64,000 bases of DNA. It comes from Rotaria sp. Silwood1. Taxonomy: Eukaryota > Rotifera > Eurotatoria > Philodinida > Philodinidae. The DNA lies in the NCBI GenBank assembly GCA_905250075.1, contig CAJNOP010000033.1, positions 1,426,613-1,490,612 of the forward strand, in the 5' to 3' direction. This document shows positions 1-13,368 of the stretch, one piece after another; position 1 is the first letter of the stretch; each line of letters starts with the position of its first letter. The notes below the pieces were generated by a model, which had not been told where the DNA came from, made no database searches, and saw nothing but the letters and a program-made list of their open reading frames with translations. A program made the position numbers and the translations under genes.

Positions 1-382
1 GAGTTTTTTAATGATGATCATCTCTATCAGTAGGCGACATGGCAAGCTAAAACTCCACCTGTTGTCAAAAGTACCTTGTTCTTACTAACCATCTCGTAAA
101 ACAACCAAAACTCATCACTAGAAGGTCATGAGCCCAGATTCTTTTAAGCTGCTCTTAATTTCATAGGAATTTAGTCTTGGTCATAGTATCAAATTGAACT
201 CCGTTCGACAGTTGAGGATGTGTTCCCATTAATATAACAAAGCCTAAAACAAGATGCTACCATGGAAGAACTTTCCGATTCTTTTTAGTAGACTATCATA
301 GTATTATAAATGAATACTTCTAATATGACTATAAAGATTTTTATACTCGTACTTAATTAATCAAAAACTCTCTTGTTTTCAG
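1..382. other. Upstream or intronic stretch, no gene seen
   Basis: I see no coding exon here. A polypyrimidine tract and AG at 381-382 form the acceptor of the first visible exon of the gene that follows, so at least the right part is probably intron. The 5' end of that gene lies here unrecognised or outside the window. Confidence 0.5.
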
Positions 383-3300
383 CATACAAACAACAACTGT
401 TGAAGAGAATTCGAATAATGTTGAAAAGATTGAAAAACAAGAACGACCTATTACACATATATCAACAATATCAAAGTCACGTTCAACTAGTTCATCGACA
501 AAAAAAGACTTAATACCATCAAGACCTAATTCAATACCATTATTTCAACAATCTCTGTATATCAAATTATTAATTTTATAATGAAAAACCATATTTCGTA
601 TAAAAATATTTTAGGCGTTCCCTATTAGATACAAAATCTAATGATGAACTTCAAGCAATTGTTAATTCACAATTAATACTATCACGATCATCGTCATCTA
701 CTCCGAAAAAACTCGATCAATGTATGAATCTAGCAAAGACAACTTTAAGTTTTCCGACCATTTTTGACTACAGAAAGGAATGCATGCAAGATTTGCGAGA
801 AACACTTTTTTCATCTCATATTGTATATTTTTATCAAGTTCTATCGTGTATTGTTGAGATGTTGAATTTTGTGTCACATATCAACATTTCGCTCTGTAGT
901 CAAAACTTGACAGACAGTGGCAGAGCTGAGCGCCTCTCCTAACAAAAAACTCTGGGTCCACCATTACTAATGTTCGCCTTTTTTAGTATTGACTAAAATG
1001 TCCTTCTTTTCAGCTCCAACATTATTGAATCGGAATTGTATACCTGAGCAAAGTATATCAAATAATAAAGATGTTCAATCAACTGTAATCGATGAAAGTT
1101 CAAATTCTCAATCTGATTTAGATCTTGATAAGTTATTTGATGAATCAAAAATTGAATCCATTAATCGTTTAAATCATCAATCTAGTATTGATTCTTCAAT
1201 CCAATGTGAAAAAGAACAATCTTCTACTCATGTTTTTTGTGCGAATTCTTTAATAACAACACCACGTCGAAGTTCTCCATTCAGTTTTACAAATTCAATA
1301 AACAACATTAATCGAATTAACTCGTCATCTTCAACAGACACGAATGATGATGGTTTTTTTACGGATGTTTTACCTCGACAACCTATTTCATCAACTCGAA
1401 TTTTTCAATGTTCAAAATCAAATGAATGGATATATGCATCAGAAAATCAATCAATTGAAGACAATCAAACAATATCAGAATCAATTTCAATCTGTAAATC
1501 ATCTATAGAAAGTTTAGTACGTACATCTTCAAAAGATTCCATAAAACTTATTGAAACATATGATCGATCAACAACTGAATTTGATAATAATAGTCGATCA
1601 GGATCATCATTATCATCAGCTTCACTTCCTGTTTCAATTACATCATCGAAAACAGATTTTATTAATCGAAAAATTGAATCATCAGCAACATCATCAAGAA
1701 GAAATTCTTCATCATCAATATGGAAAAGTTCATCTTCATCATTAATAACAACGAAAACCTTGTCATCACAATCAGAAACAAGAACACCAATCATAGTTAA
1801 AAATACTAAAGTAACATCATCATGTAAAAATAATAATGAGCCTCAACAAGACTCAAGTAATACGTTAAAAGAGAAAAGTTTATCGAATGTACATACACAA
1901 CAAAGTTCGAATGATTTATTAAAACTAAATTTAATAATAAACTCTACTGAAGATGAAAATATCACGTCCAATGATTTACCGATTAAAGAAACAACTCATC
2001 GTCAAACGACAACTAGTAATAAATCATCAAGATTTCGAAAACTTGGATTTTCAATGGAAGATGGTCTTAAATGGCACGAAATTTCAACTGAGTAAGTAAA
2101 GAAAGTAAATTCAATTGAACTAAAATTTTTTGGCATCATTTCCATTACTATTCGATTTAAATAAGTGTTAATGCTAGCATCAACATACTAGGACAGATAA
2201 CACCAAACGCTAAATCGAATTCAGCAGAAAATGATGAAAGTCACCGATAAACGAGATGTTAAAGAAAAATCAAATCATCGACTATAATCTTAATTCTTGC
2301 GACAAAAATTAACTTTTGATCTTGCTATAGAACATTGAAATGAATGATTTATTATTCTTTAAGACTTACCCACTGTTAGAAACCTATTTTTGCTTCAGAA
2401 CAATTGATCGAGCTGAAAATTTCTGGAAATGTATATTCAGATCTTAATAGATCATAGTAAAAATTTTGACTCGAAATATTGAACACTTCATGAGCTATCA
2501 TAACATCCGTGGTCTAAACATAGATCTCTGTGTGACAAGAGTTTCTCTTCGCTATTGAATGGTAGAGATTTCGAATTTGTTTTACGATGAAACCAAGATC
2601 TGTCACTACGATATAACAATGTCCAGGATTTCAAAATATTTCTTCTTTACTTCTACTGATATTTTCTCTTCAAAATTCAGTATTTCTCGACAGAAAAAAA
2701 ATTTATTTTTTTTCAAAATGACGTCACGATTTTTGACAGAAAAATAAGCCTTAAAAAAAATTAAAATTTAGTTCGAACAATTCTATGTCAAGAGTAACGG
2801 TACAATCACAATCGAACGCTAATAAACTATCTTAGTCAGTTTTTGATCTCAATACAACAATGATCATAAAGAAACACAAATCATATTCACTGTGTGAGTT
2901 TTTTTATTTGCTCATTAGAAATACAAAACCAAATAAACGGTGTATTGAAAATTTTAAAATCGATAGTATTTCTTGTCAATCATAAATCTCATTATACAAT
3001 ATTCACAATTTATATTAATCTCACTGATGATAATAACCTGCACTTGAGAATAGATCAATTTTATTTATTCTTATATTTGTTTTCTTGTTAATAGATTATT
3101 AAATATAATTGAATGAATAGTTTGACTGTTTATATTTACTAAAACTTATTTTATTTATCATATAATATGTAAAAATAATTCAAGTAATTTGTTTAACAAG
3201 CTATTATTCACTAATAGTAGAAAAGAAATAATAATAAAATAAAAGAATTTCAATCGATATAAATATTATTGATCAAATGAATAAGAAAAAATTATTTACA

Positions 3301-4277
3301 TAGATCATTTTCTTCTAATCAATCATCACAAATTACAAATTTTCGATTATTAACATCATCAAAATCAATAAATACAAGTATAATATTTTATTGTATCTTA
3401 ACTATAAAATATCATTAATAATTTCTTTAGAATTTTTTCAACATTTACATCAAAATATTAATGATGATGAAGAATGTTTAAATCAAGTTCATCAAGAACA
3501 TTGTTCAACATGTGAGTAAAGTGCTGAGGATTTAAAATTTGGGCTTGTCATAATTAGATGCAGCATATTGAGTTATCTTCAAAATCTGACTTTTGACATA
3601 TTTAAATGATATTGTTTTTTTTTAATGAAAATTAGGAGAAAATCTATGAAAATTAAAATACATCAAAATTATCAACTCAGAATTATTTTACTCTTTCGTT
3701 TCATTTCAGTTCTTACATCTCGTACCTGTTATTTTGGAATACTTTGGCCTGTACTTCTCTCTAGGTTGAAATGTAGCGAAAATTAGTTTTGAATATCAAA
3801 TGTGTTCGAAAGAAAGGATAGTATGCTCGAAATCTAACTGAACGATTAAAACAATACATATAATTTCAACCTCGATGAGAATAAATCATCAATTTATAAC
3901 AGTCAAAGTTTTTGACTTGCACACTATAGCCCCTCATAATGTCACTCCAACAAGTTTTTCAACTTTCTTGCTTTTAATTATTATACATTCTCCTGATGTT
4001 TTAAAATCTAATGCTCACTACAAAAATATCGTCTAAATGTATTAAAAACAATACTTTTAAACGTAACTCGACAAGCTTGTATCGAATCATGACAAAAAAA
4101 ATTATCAGCATCATATTAGTTTATAAAAAAAACCCGTTAATTCACTTATTTTTAGTGAATATGAAAAATTCCAATGAAGATGCTATTATGAATGAACATT
4201 TATTACAAAATCTTGAAGATATACAACTACCATCAAATATAAAAGATCTATCGATAATTTACACCAAATCAAAATAA
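383..4277 (+). CDS. Ser/Thr-rich hypothetical protein, 5' incomplete, six exons
   Basis: Not recognised. Six exons join in one frame: 383-556, 615-721, 1014-2091, 3304-3377, 3431-3511 and 4156-4277, about 545 codons, ending in TAA at 4275-4277. The first visible exon opens in mid-codon after a TTTTCAG acceptor, so the start is upstream. Exon 3 carries most of the protein. It is very rich in Ser, Thr, Asn and Asp/Glu with poly-Ser runs, which suggests a largely disordered polypeptide. Its end (SFRKLGFSMEDGLKWHEIST) looks more ordered and may be a short conserved motif. A TGA/TAA-like end after exon 3 is avoided by a strong GTAAGT donor at 2092. The next intron is 1.2 kb, unusually long here, and holds nothing I recognise. 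The last three exons are short and acidic. No signal peptide or membrane segment is visible. It could be a cytoskeletal or signalling scaffold, but I assign no function. Confidence 0.72.
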
Positions 4278-4644
4278 ATTTACTAAATAAGAAAAAATAG
4301 AATTTGATTTGCTTATATTTTGAGAGTAAATTACAATTGTTGATCACCTATGAATTGATAATGAACTGTTAATACATGACTAATTTTGAATTTTTTACGT
4401 TGTCAAATTTCTTTTTTCTTTTTCTTTTTTTTTTTTTAAATAAATCGATCTCTTCTTTTCGTAAATCATACAATGTTATGTTTTTTTTTCTGTTGTCGAA
4501 CTAAAAGTAATTTCGATGATGATGAATGGAAACCCCTTAAATGCTATTTTATTAATTTTTTTCATGCTTCGTCCTGCAAGACAATTACAAAAAACCTATG
4601 CATACAATTCTTTTCTTCTGTTTTTTTTTGTCGCACATATTGCG

Positions 4645-7222
4645 ATGTCGTCTCGTGATGCTACACCAAGTTTATACCATCGTACAGGAACACAAGGTTC
4701 ATTTTATCAACAATTAGTATTACCACCTGCTCGAACAAAACGTGGACACTCATTCAATCGAGATTATGTATTCTTTCATTATAAGAGACAAACTATTGGT
4801 TTATTTGTATCTATTTATTTGTTTCTTTTTTTTGTTCTTGATTTAGCTGCATACAAAATTATGGAAATTTTTCCGTTTGGTTCGTTATGCTGTTCGTGTT
4901 TGTTTAATTGTGAGAAAATATGCAATTGATTCATTACGTGATGGTAGAGAACAATTATATAATAATTCAGAAATTCTTTTTGATCTAAGCAAATTTCGAC
5001 GACCAGTCGAGGTAAGTAAGAAAAAAAACGAAAAAGGCAATTTTATGTGATTCTAATGAAATCAAAAATATCTAGGAAACAATTGGAAGAAATATTCGAA
5101 AAATTTTAAAATCTGATCCAGCAACAAGATCAGAAGAAGATATTCGTATGATTGTTGTTGGTTTAGGTCAAACTGTTTCATCGTTTACAGGTTTGTAAAT
5201 TAAAAAAAGAAAAGAAAAATTCATTCGAAGATTTTTTCGTATCTAATATAATCTATATTATGGAGATGATGATAAATTAGATTCTCATTGAATTCAATTC
5301 ATGAGTCGCTATTAATGTTGATTAATTTGTTAATTCAAATTAAAAAAAAAATTAGTAGAGATTTTTTAGACATCTAAATTTGGAAATAGATAGACTTAAA
5401 CTATGCAATACAAATGTTTAATTCTACATAACTAGGGTCGTTTTATTTAGAAGTAATTTAAAAACTCTAAAATAGTCATGGATTGATATTCGTTTTTAAT
5501 CATGCAAAGATTGCTTCGAACAGTTCAAAAACTATTATTAAAAACATGTAATTTTAAATTTTAACCTATAGAATTTCCTCTTCAACGACAATATGCATTA
5601 GCACGTGTTGCTATATTAGAAGAATTCGAAAGAGGTCGAGTAATACTTCGTGAAGGACATCGTGCTGAGAAGTTCTATTTAATTGTCGATGGTATCAGTA
5701 AGTTGAATTAAAAAAAAAAATATTTTCTTCTATTTTCTTATTTCAAAGCTAATGTATTCAAACTACAAGAACATCCAATAACTCATAAATTCAGCTCAAG
5801 ACTCGTTGCTGTGCTTAAGAAAGGAAGCTCTTTCGGCGTAAGAGTATTTATTCTCCTATAATAATAATAATCCGAATAATTGTTGTTTTTTTTTCGTTTT
5901 TTTTACACTATAGGAGGTTGCACTAATCAATGCACATAGGAGAACGGCAACTGTTTGTTGTCAAACCGACGTGTCGATGCTTGCAATCGAGCGAGAAGAT
6001 TTTGTTAAAATATTTATGGCTAATGATAGAGAAACTGAACCAGATTTTATCACATTTTTACGACAAATACCTGAAGTAAATAAAAAAGAATAAACTTTAT
6101 TAATTTTTACTTCTGGTAATATTTGTTTTAAACTTTAAGTTTCGTGGATTTCCTATCGATAAAATTCCACATGATAGTCCACATATTTGTCAAGTGGTTT
6201 ATTATCGGTAAAAATATTCTTACATAAGAAAACAATATAATGAATGAAACATTTTATTATAGTGTGGGTACATTAATGAGCAAAGACTCAAATGAAGATG
6301 AATGGATTTATGTTATTCGTACAGGTTCTTGTCGAGTTATTAAAGCATTAACACAAGTGACACCAAAATTAATAACAAAAAAAAAACCTAAAATTATTTA
6401 TGATAACTTTGGCACAAAACGTGCTTCACAATATAGTATGGAAGCATTAGGCACATTTAATACAGTAAAAAAATAAAACAAACTCTTAAACTAATTTTCA
6501 TTTTAATTTTAAATTAATATTCTTTTTTTTTTTTTTTATACTTTTAAGCCAAAATCACCAATTAAACCAGCTAAATGTTATACTGAAATTGAACAAATTC
6601 GTGAAAAAAATGTTTTTGTGAGTACAAATATTTCATGTTTTGCTTACTTCAAAATTTTTTCGGGGTCACTTTGTATAGTTTATTATAAAATGTTTTGAAA
6701 CTATAAATTACTCAAAAATAATTGTTTACTAGATGTATTTAAAAATTACATCTACTTTAAACTTTAAAAAAAAAATTTCATTTGCGTCTACGTATTTTAC
6801 AATTCTAAAAACTAATGTCATAAACTGAATATACTGTTCATTTTATTGATTTATTAATTATTTTTATTTCATAAGGGTTTGGTAAGCGTCGTTTTTGGAC
6901 AATTAAAAAATGCACTAAGTGTTACATTAGTCTCTGATGGAGTTGAATGTATTCGAATACGAAAAAGTTTTTTTATTAAAATGACACCAGAAAGTTTATT
7001 CGATCGATTACGACGAGAGGTAATTTATGTAGAACAAATTTATTTAGTTTTTCTTCTTTTTCAATATTTCTTTTCTTTTAATAGGTTCGACCTTATGTAA
7101 CTGATGATGAATTACAGAAAAAACTTCAACGTGAAGTCGATTGGACAGCATATAAACATTTACTCGTAAAAAGAATTTTTGATCGAAATGCTAGAAATCG
7201 TATGATAACATTTAATTATTAA
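4645..7222 (+). CDS. CNBD2: Cyclic nucleotide-binding domain protein, CNBD2-like
   Basis: Eleven exons: 4645-4806, 4847-5011, 5076-5190, 5572-5697, 5749-5837, 5914-6075, 6140-6207, 6263-6464, 6549-6617, 6876-7019 and 7085-7222. They encode about 479 aa, against 576 in human CNBD2. Exon 2 gives the basic segment (KFFRLVRYAVRVCLIVRKYA) that precedes the cNMP domain in this family. Residues about 148-256 form a cNMP-binding beta-roll. Its phosphate-binding cassette reads FGEVALINAHRRTATV, with Glu220 and Arg229 in the cyclic-nucleotide contact positions, so binding is plausible. A second, degenerate beta-roll spans roughly residues 290-430, also a CNBD2 trait. In mammals CNBD2 is a testis protein needed for sperm formation; a ciliary role is likelier here. 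The start is uncertain: an in-frame ATG at 4516 would add 43 mostly hydrophobic residues, and I preferred 4645, where the sequence becomes protein-like. A polyA signal lies near 7289. No transmembrane helices are seen, so it is not a channel. Confidence 0.88.
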
Positions 7223-10200
7223 TCTATTGTGAATATCTAAGTTTATAATCAATACAAAGTTTTTTGTACTGATACCTGTGATTGATGAAAATAAATATCT
7301 GTAATATTTTTGAATTGAACAATATTTTGATATTCAGCGCATACGATTTAATAGAGAATCGACATTATTTTAGAAGAATATTTGTTATCTTAATCCGACC
7401 ATGCACATCATTTAAGATTCTACGCTTGCTCATGAGAATTTATTAGCAAATCCCTGTAATTTCCTCCCTATCGTTTTATTTAATCCCTAAGATATGCAAT
7501 AAGTAATTCATTTATTATAACGAAACATTATTTATATATGGTCTGTGATGAAGCAAAGACATTATTAAGGATGCCTGCTACGTATGTGATATGTCATTGC
7601 TAAGATGTTTATGATGAGCAGTTTCTAACCTGTCTGTCATAATATGTAGGAGGCGGTGCAAACTTCTATTCTCTTATACTCCAATACTCCTTTTAGATTG
7701 TGTTTCATGGAAATTTTTTATTCTGTAACATGTGTGCTAATTCTATACTATTCTCTATTCTTCACGTGTTCGACACTAAACTTTATGCAATGCATAATTG
7801 CAGTTCAATGAATTCATTAAGTTAGAAAAATCGAATTATATTGTTTATTTATGTATTTGTATGATAGTAATTTTAGATTGATATATGAAGAATACATAAT
7901 CTGATGATGTATTGTATCTGGCATGCTAATCATTAACCAATGGATTGAGGAGTCATATTAGACTCACCGAGTAACAGTAACTACAACGTATGCTAAATTT
8001 TCTGTATAATAAAAACTTCTGCCTGATACTATCTAACATAAAACTGTCAAGGACTAAGTATTCTAGCAATAAATACGCTAAATCATCAACAGATCATAAA
8101 CTACGTAGAACATGCTTCAAGTCAATTGAAAACTTATAATTAGTTCTTTAATGATTTTTTTGGAAGTAAATACTCTCAAATCTTGATGAAAGCAGAGATA
8201 TTTGTACGAAGAACAGTAAAGGTTTTATACTTCTCAAAAAGAACATACTCTTTTTTTATTCAAAAATAGAATATATCTTCTATTCAATGTTTTCACTGAA
8301 AGAAGTTTGAAGAATTCGCATGAGAAATTTTTTCTTGCACTCTATTGTACGATTCGGTACTTTTATAGATTATTTATATTATTTAATTTTGCCATCAAGA
8401 ATTCTACAGAAGATCTTGAGTGTTGAATGAAAAGCAATAGAACTTATTAAATAATCAAAAACAAACAATCAATGATTGAATGAATAGCTTTTCTTTTTCG
8501 TTCTTTTGAGTATTATTTGCAGAGAACATGTTATTTGGATTTGATCTTATATCCGATACTTATAGTGACACATTACGACTACATGACAAATTTTAATTGA
8601 ATAACGTCAGTTTAAAAAAATTCGCTCAATGATAATAATGATAAATCAAAAGACGAAAAGATCGAATATATAAAAAAGCAAGGTAACATTTACTTTTTTT
8701 TTTCAATTATTATTATACAGTTATAAATACTGTGAAACATAGTATCATGGGAAAGAATTCTTAAGTCTTAGTAACAATTGCTTGGATGGATTCACATCCA
8801 AACGGGCATCTGTTTCCTACCTACTCTCATCCAATGAATCAAACGAAATAGAATCATTTTGAATAGTAAAATTTAAACAGATATCTTTTTATTTATTTTT
8901 CTTTAATGTTACAAGTTCGTTGTCTTAACTGACATATCGATTAAATCGAATTACAAAAAAAAACAAAACAGTTTAAGAGATTTTCTCTGCCTTATCATTT
9001 CTATATAACATGAATATCTTATTTTATAGAGAATTTTATTTGCAATTTTTATTCATGTTGTATAGTGCCCTCTGTCGAAAGAGTTTGTTTCGATAATTTT
9101 TTTTGTCATTGTAGATGAAAATTTTTATTTTTATTTTTATTTTCTTTGAAATAAAGAAAATAATTTTAATTTAAATCTAACACATTGATTGATTACATAA
9201 AGATTCAATCATATTTTTATCTATTAGGATCATTTTCTCTCTCTTTCTTTTCTACTTGTGAGACTCTCAACTATCCAGCATTTACTCTCTAGTGTACCTT
9301 TCTTTTTTTTTCTTTCTCATTAAGTTGGTTTTTTTTTTCCCTTTCCTTTCTTCTTTTTCTGTTCTCTCATCTAGCTTTCAGTTCTTCTTCCTCTTTTATC
9401 CCATTTATTTTGTTTTGACCATATAAGAAAGCAACTAGTTCTTTGCTTTTTTCTTTATCAGGTAATAGACTATTTTTATCCTCATATTCTATCCTAGTTT
9501 GTCATATATGATAGCTATTTTTTTCGTCATGTATCTTATTTTCTAAGTAACTAACTAAACAAAAATAGTGTGTCATTAATTTTGTAAGGTTACCTCGTTT
9601 TCATTTTTTTTTTGTTTGATTAAGTGATAAGAAAAATCTAATGTCATCATGAAGATATGATGAGTAAGAATAAAAAAAAAACATATTTAATCGAAAGACA
9701 CAAGCAAAAAAAAAGAAACACAATGATGAAACTGCTTTATCATCACAATTTGATTAGGAATGGATATTTCTTTCGTCTCTTGTTATTATACTATCAACAT
9801 TTAGACCAAGCAAGTGAAGATGTTAAGTATATATGTGCATCTCTTTCGCATACTTTCTTTTTTTTTTTTTTTTGTTTTTTCTTCTCTCTTTATCTCATCA
9901 GAGAAAAAGAAATAACACAAAGACACATATAGCCATATTCATCTTAACATACGACATTAGACGTCGTCGTCGTCAGACGATTGTTTACTGTTTTCTTCAG
10001 TAATTGAATTTTCTGTTTTGTTATGTTAACATTCATACATAGATCTCTTCTTTCTTTTGCTTTTTGGTATGTATATATATATGTGTATGTTTACGCATAT
10101 TTTGCTCTTCACATTAAGTAAGAGACAAGTGACTCGCAACGTTAGTGTGCACACACACTTGTTTTAACAGTTCGTGTATTCGTTTGGCGTGTTGAACTTT

Positions 10201-10563
10201 TTCTATGGACAACGTTTTTTTTCTTCTTTTCTCATTCACTCTTTAATTTGATAGATGAGTAAAATAATCATGCACTGCGAGGTCAAAATCAACGACATAA
10301 TATTCATTACGAAAGAGAGAAGAGAAAAAAAAAGTTGTGTCATCGATTTCAACAATCTATGGCATAGTTCTTGTAAAATATGATGCCATCATTAATAAAA
10401 CCTGTTATTTTTTTTTTCTAGATCATCATCTCGAATATATTATTCATTTTGTCCATACTAGTTCTACATCCGACAATAAACAACGTTCTATCGACGCATT
10501 TGTCTTTCATATTTATTATAACTAAATTTTTTGGATATATCAGTGAAACAAAGTCAAATAAAC
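7223..10563. other. Long intergenic region, no gene recognised
   Basis: This 3.3 kb holds no ORF with protein-like composition and no chain of exons I could join. The part from about 9200 to 10350 is strikingly T- and pyrimidine-rich and may be promoter or 5' UTR of the next gene. A short (GTC)n run sits at about 9961-9975. Short reading frames in the T-rich part, such as 9657-9932, are low-complexity. Confidence 0.6.
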
Positions 10564-11198
10564 ATGATGATGACTATGGATCAATCATCTAGTAAATAAA
10601 ATAATTGAATATATAATTTTATTTTATGTCTATTTTTAGGTTTTGATAATACTTTCATCAATTTTAATAATCATAATAATGCATTTAATCAATCAACATT
10701 ATCATTAAGTGATCCTGATGTTGATTGGAGTGTATTTGAAAATGCTGGTATGTACATATCAAAAACAAAAAAAAAACAACCCTTAAAATTTACAATTTTT
10801 CCATGATAAATATTTCTTGTGTTTTTTTTGTAGATCGATATTTATTACGTGATGATAGTGCATGGATAACTCGTTTAAGTAAAGATTTTTGGTGGAATCT
10901 CGAACGCATATCAGAAATGACAAAAACTAATGTTAATTATAGTCAACAAATAAATTCAACAAAAAATATTCCTCAACAAGTTTTATCATCATCTATACAA
11001 TCAAATGGTATTTCAACACGTAAAATTGTTGGTCAACGTACAACAATAGCACGACCAAATAGAAATAACATTCCAATGAAAACAAATTCATCACCAACAT
11101 ATGATCAAGATTTTGATTATAATCCATTTCAATCAAAAATATCCTTTGATAATAATATATGGACAAATTATTCACAACAAGCAATCCCATGGCAATAA
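10564..11198 (+). CDS. Small Asn/Ser-rich hypothetical protein, three exons
   Basis: Exons 10564-10591, 10640-10747 and 10834-11198 encode 166 aa. The start is the first of a run of Met codons (ATG ATG ATG ACT ATG), and all three exons join in phase across GT-AG introns of 48 and 86 nt. The N-terminal part is Asn-rich. The only segment that looks folded is acidic-aromatic, about residues 38-75, around DPDVDWSVFENADRYLLRDD and WITRLSKDFWWNLERI. The rest is polar and repetitive (Ser, Asn, Gln). There is no signal peptide or membrane helix. A polyA signal (AATAAA) lies just after the stop, near 11206. I recognise no family; it may be lineage-restricted. Confidence 0.7.
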
Positions 11199-13368
11199 GT
11201 AAAATAAAGTCAATCATATCTTATCATGAATATGCACATTTTTGTTTTCTTTCCTGTGATTGATACTTTTAAAAACTCCCTTTCTAATAGTAGTTAGCCA
11301 TGTATGTTTGCAATACTAGTTTCGAAAAAATTCTTCTTCCGTTATACATTTATTTTCCGTCCTTTGATTAAGTCTCTTGAACTCCTTCAATGATCAATCA
11401 AATATGATAACATATATAAATTGTGCATAAATGTCTGATCTTAGTTTTTTGGTTATTAAGCAATAACAAAACAACAGTGAAATTTAATGTTTTAAACGAA
11501 TAGATCTTATTAGAAATAAACACCCATAATTTTCTAAATATTCATCTTTAATTTAGTGAGTAAAATGAACAAAATAAAACTTATCGTATCGTATTCCATC
11601 CTTGTGTGCTAGTCCTTTCTTTGCTTTTTCTTTTTTTTTTTTTATTGACCATCTCCGGTGGTGTTTGCGTTTTTATCCCATTTATCATCAGAGATTATAG
11701 ATTCTTTGTGTTTTCTTTTTTCTTCTACAGTCAAAACAGTGAATAGATAATAACGACAAGCTAATGCAAACACTTCATATTTATTGTTTTCTCGCTTTGG
11801 TTTGAATGCTCATTTTTTTGTTTAAAATTGTAACTCAGATATTCCTTTTTTTTTGTTTCTCTCTCGTCTAGTTCCGGTGTTTGCGTTTGTCTTTTCTTTC
11901 TTTATGTTGGGTGCTTGTTTAAACGAGATATCGAGTTGGACGTAGTGATTATCTTTTTTTTTTCTTCGTTAGTCATGTTTTACTACAGTTATGTATATTC
12001 ATTTATGCGTGCATATGTAAATATTCTCGATTCTTTTTTCTTTGCCTTAATTAAATAATCCTTCCAAAAATTAATGCATTTTTTTGTGCTATTATTTGTC
12101 ATTGTACTTGATTCTGTTTGTCTTTCCAACCTGAAATGATCAAAATAAAAAAATATGTATCTATCTCTCATTTGTATGCGATTGTATTTAGTTAAATTTC
12201 TTTATTCATTATTGTTTTCATGAGTTCAATTAATAGACATTTCAATAAATAAATGTAATAGAATGAAATTTTCTTATTCATCGAACGAGTGAAGGTGTTC
12301 AAGTGTAACGTGTCAATCGAACTGATAATTTGTCCATGAGTAAGCCTTTGATAAGATTAGTAGAAGGATATAAAGATTCGTTCGTATGTGCGCTATTCTT
12401 TGCAAGTTTTTACAATTTTCCTGTATTTCGTTTAGTGTACTATACAGATTTTCTCTTTCGAAAGAAAGATCTAAAACTTTGAACAGGCACATCTCTCTTG
12501 GATCTCATGCTGAATGAAAAATTGATTTTTTATCTTTGATGAGACAGACATTCCTAATTTCATCTTTTTTACCAATACTTGACAAGGACAGATTATGGAG
12601 ACGAACTCTGATATAGACTTCTAGTAATCTCGTCAGAAGTTATGTATGAGCAATATATAAGGAACAATTCACGAGTCACATGTAAGAATCTTTGTTCGTA
12701 ACGCATCATCTTACAAATTGAAATCGTCAATGATTGAACGTCAAAATATTAATGAGAAAAATCAGATTCAAAATGGAAGCAAGTGAAGAAAATAACGTGA
12801 CTATTGATGTCATATTGAATATGTTTTGGAATTAATTAAATACTATTGGAAATTCTTTATCATTCTATAGTTTGTTTTGAATTCAATTTGGAATCATTTA
12901 AACATCTACTTTGAAATATTTATCTGACATGCAGATAATACAGTACAGTGCATATGACGAATATTAAGTGCGTGTGATTATGACGTAATAGACGATGAAT
13001 ACAAATCATCAAGAATAATAGAGAAGCTTGTAGAGATATAAAAAGTATAGTAAGTTAAGGCTTGAGAATCACATGACGAAATTAAGTTGTTCTTATGATA
13101 ATTTTAGTTTCATATTTTTTTGCACTTTACGATTGAAAATGATATGAATTTAGTGTTTGAAGTTATCTCTAATTTTTACAAATCAATGGAATGAATCAAG
13201 AGTATATTCTATAATCTTCGTACATTTGTGCTGTATTTTTTGAAACGAAATATGTACAAAAAAATGATTTTTAAAATTAAACAAGTCATATTTGTACTTG
13301 AACTCAATTATTTTAGGACGCATAAGTCTTATTAAATTATGGTGTTCAATAAGAAGAAAAATCTTTGA
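11199..13368. other. Intergenic region, no gene recognised
   Basis: The first half (11560-12060) is strongly T-rich with repeated TTTCTTTT tracts, and the second half is ordinary AT-rich DNA. Neither strand shows a convincing exon. Genes on both sides transcribe toward this region: the plus-strand gene ends at 11198 and the minus-strand membrane protein ends at 13369. Confidence 0.6.

Noticed and set aside
1465-1794. 109-codon minus-strand frame
   Set aside because: It is the reverse of the Ser/Asp-rich exon 1014-2091; TCATCA runs read as Asp/Asp repeats on the other strand.
8782-8802. Small hairpin TTGGATG / CATCCAA
   Set aside because: A 7-nt stem is expected by chance many times in 64 kb, and no related copies were found.
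9657-9932. 91-codon plus-strand frame
   Set aside because: Lys and Phe homopolymers from A- and T-tracts; not protein-like.
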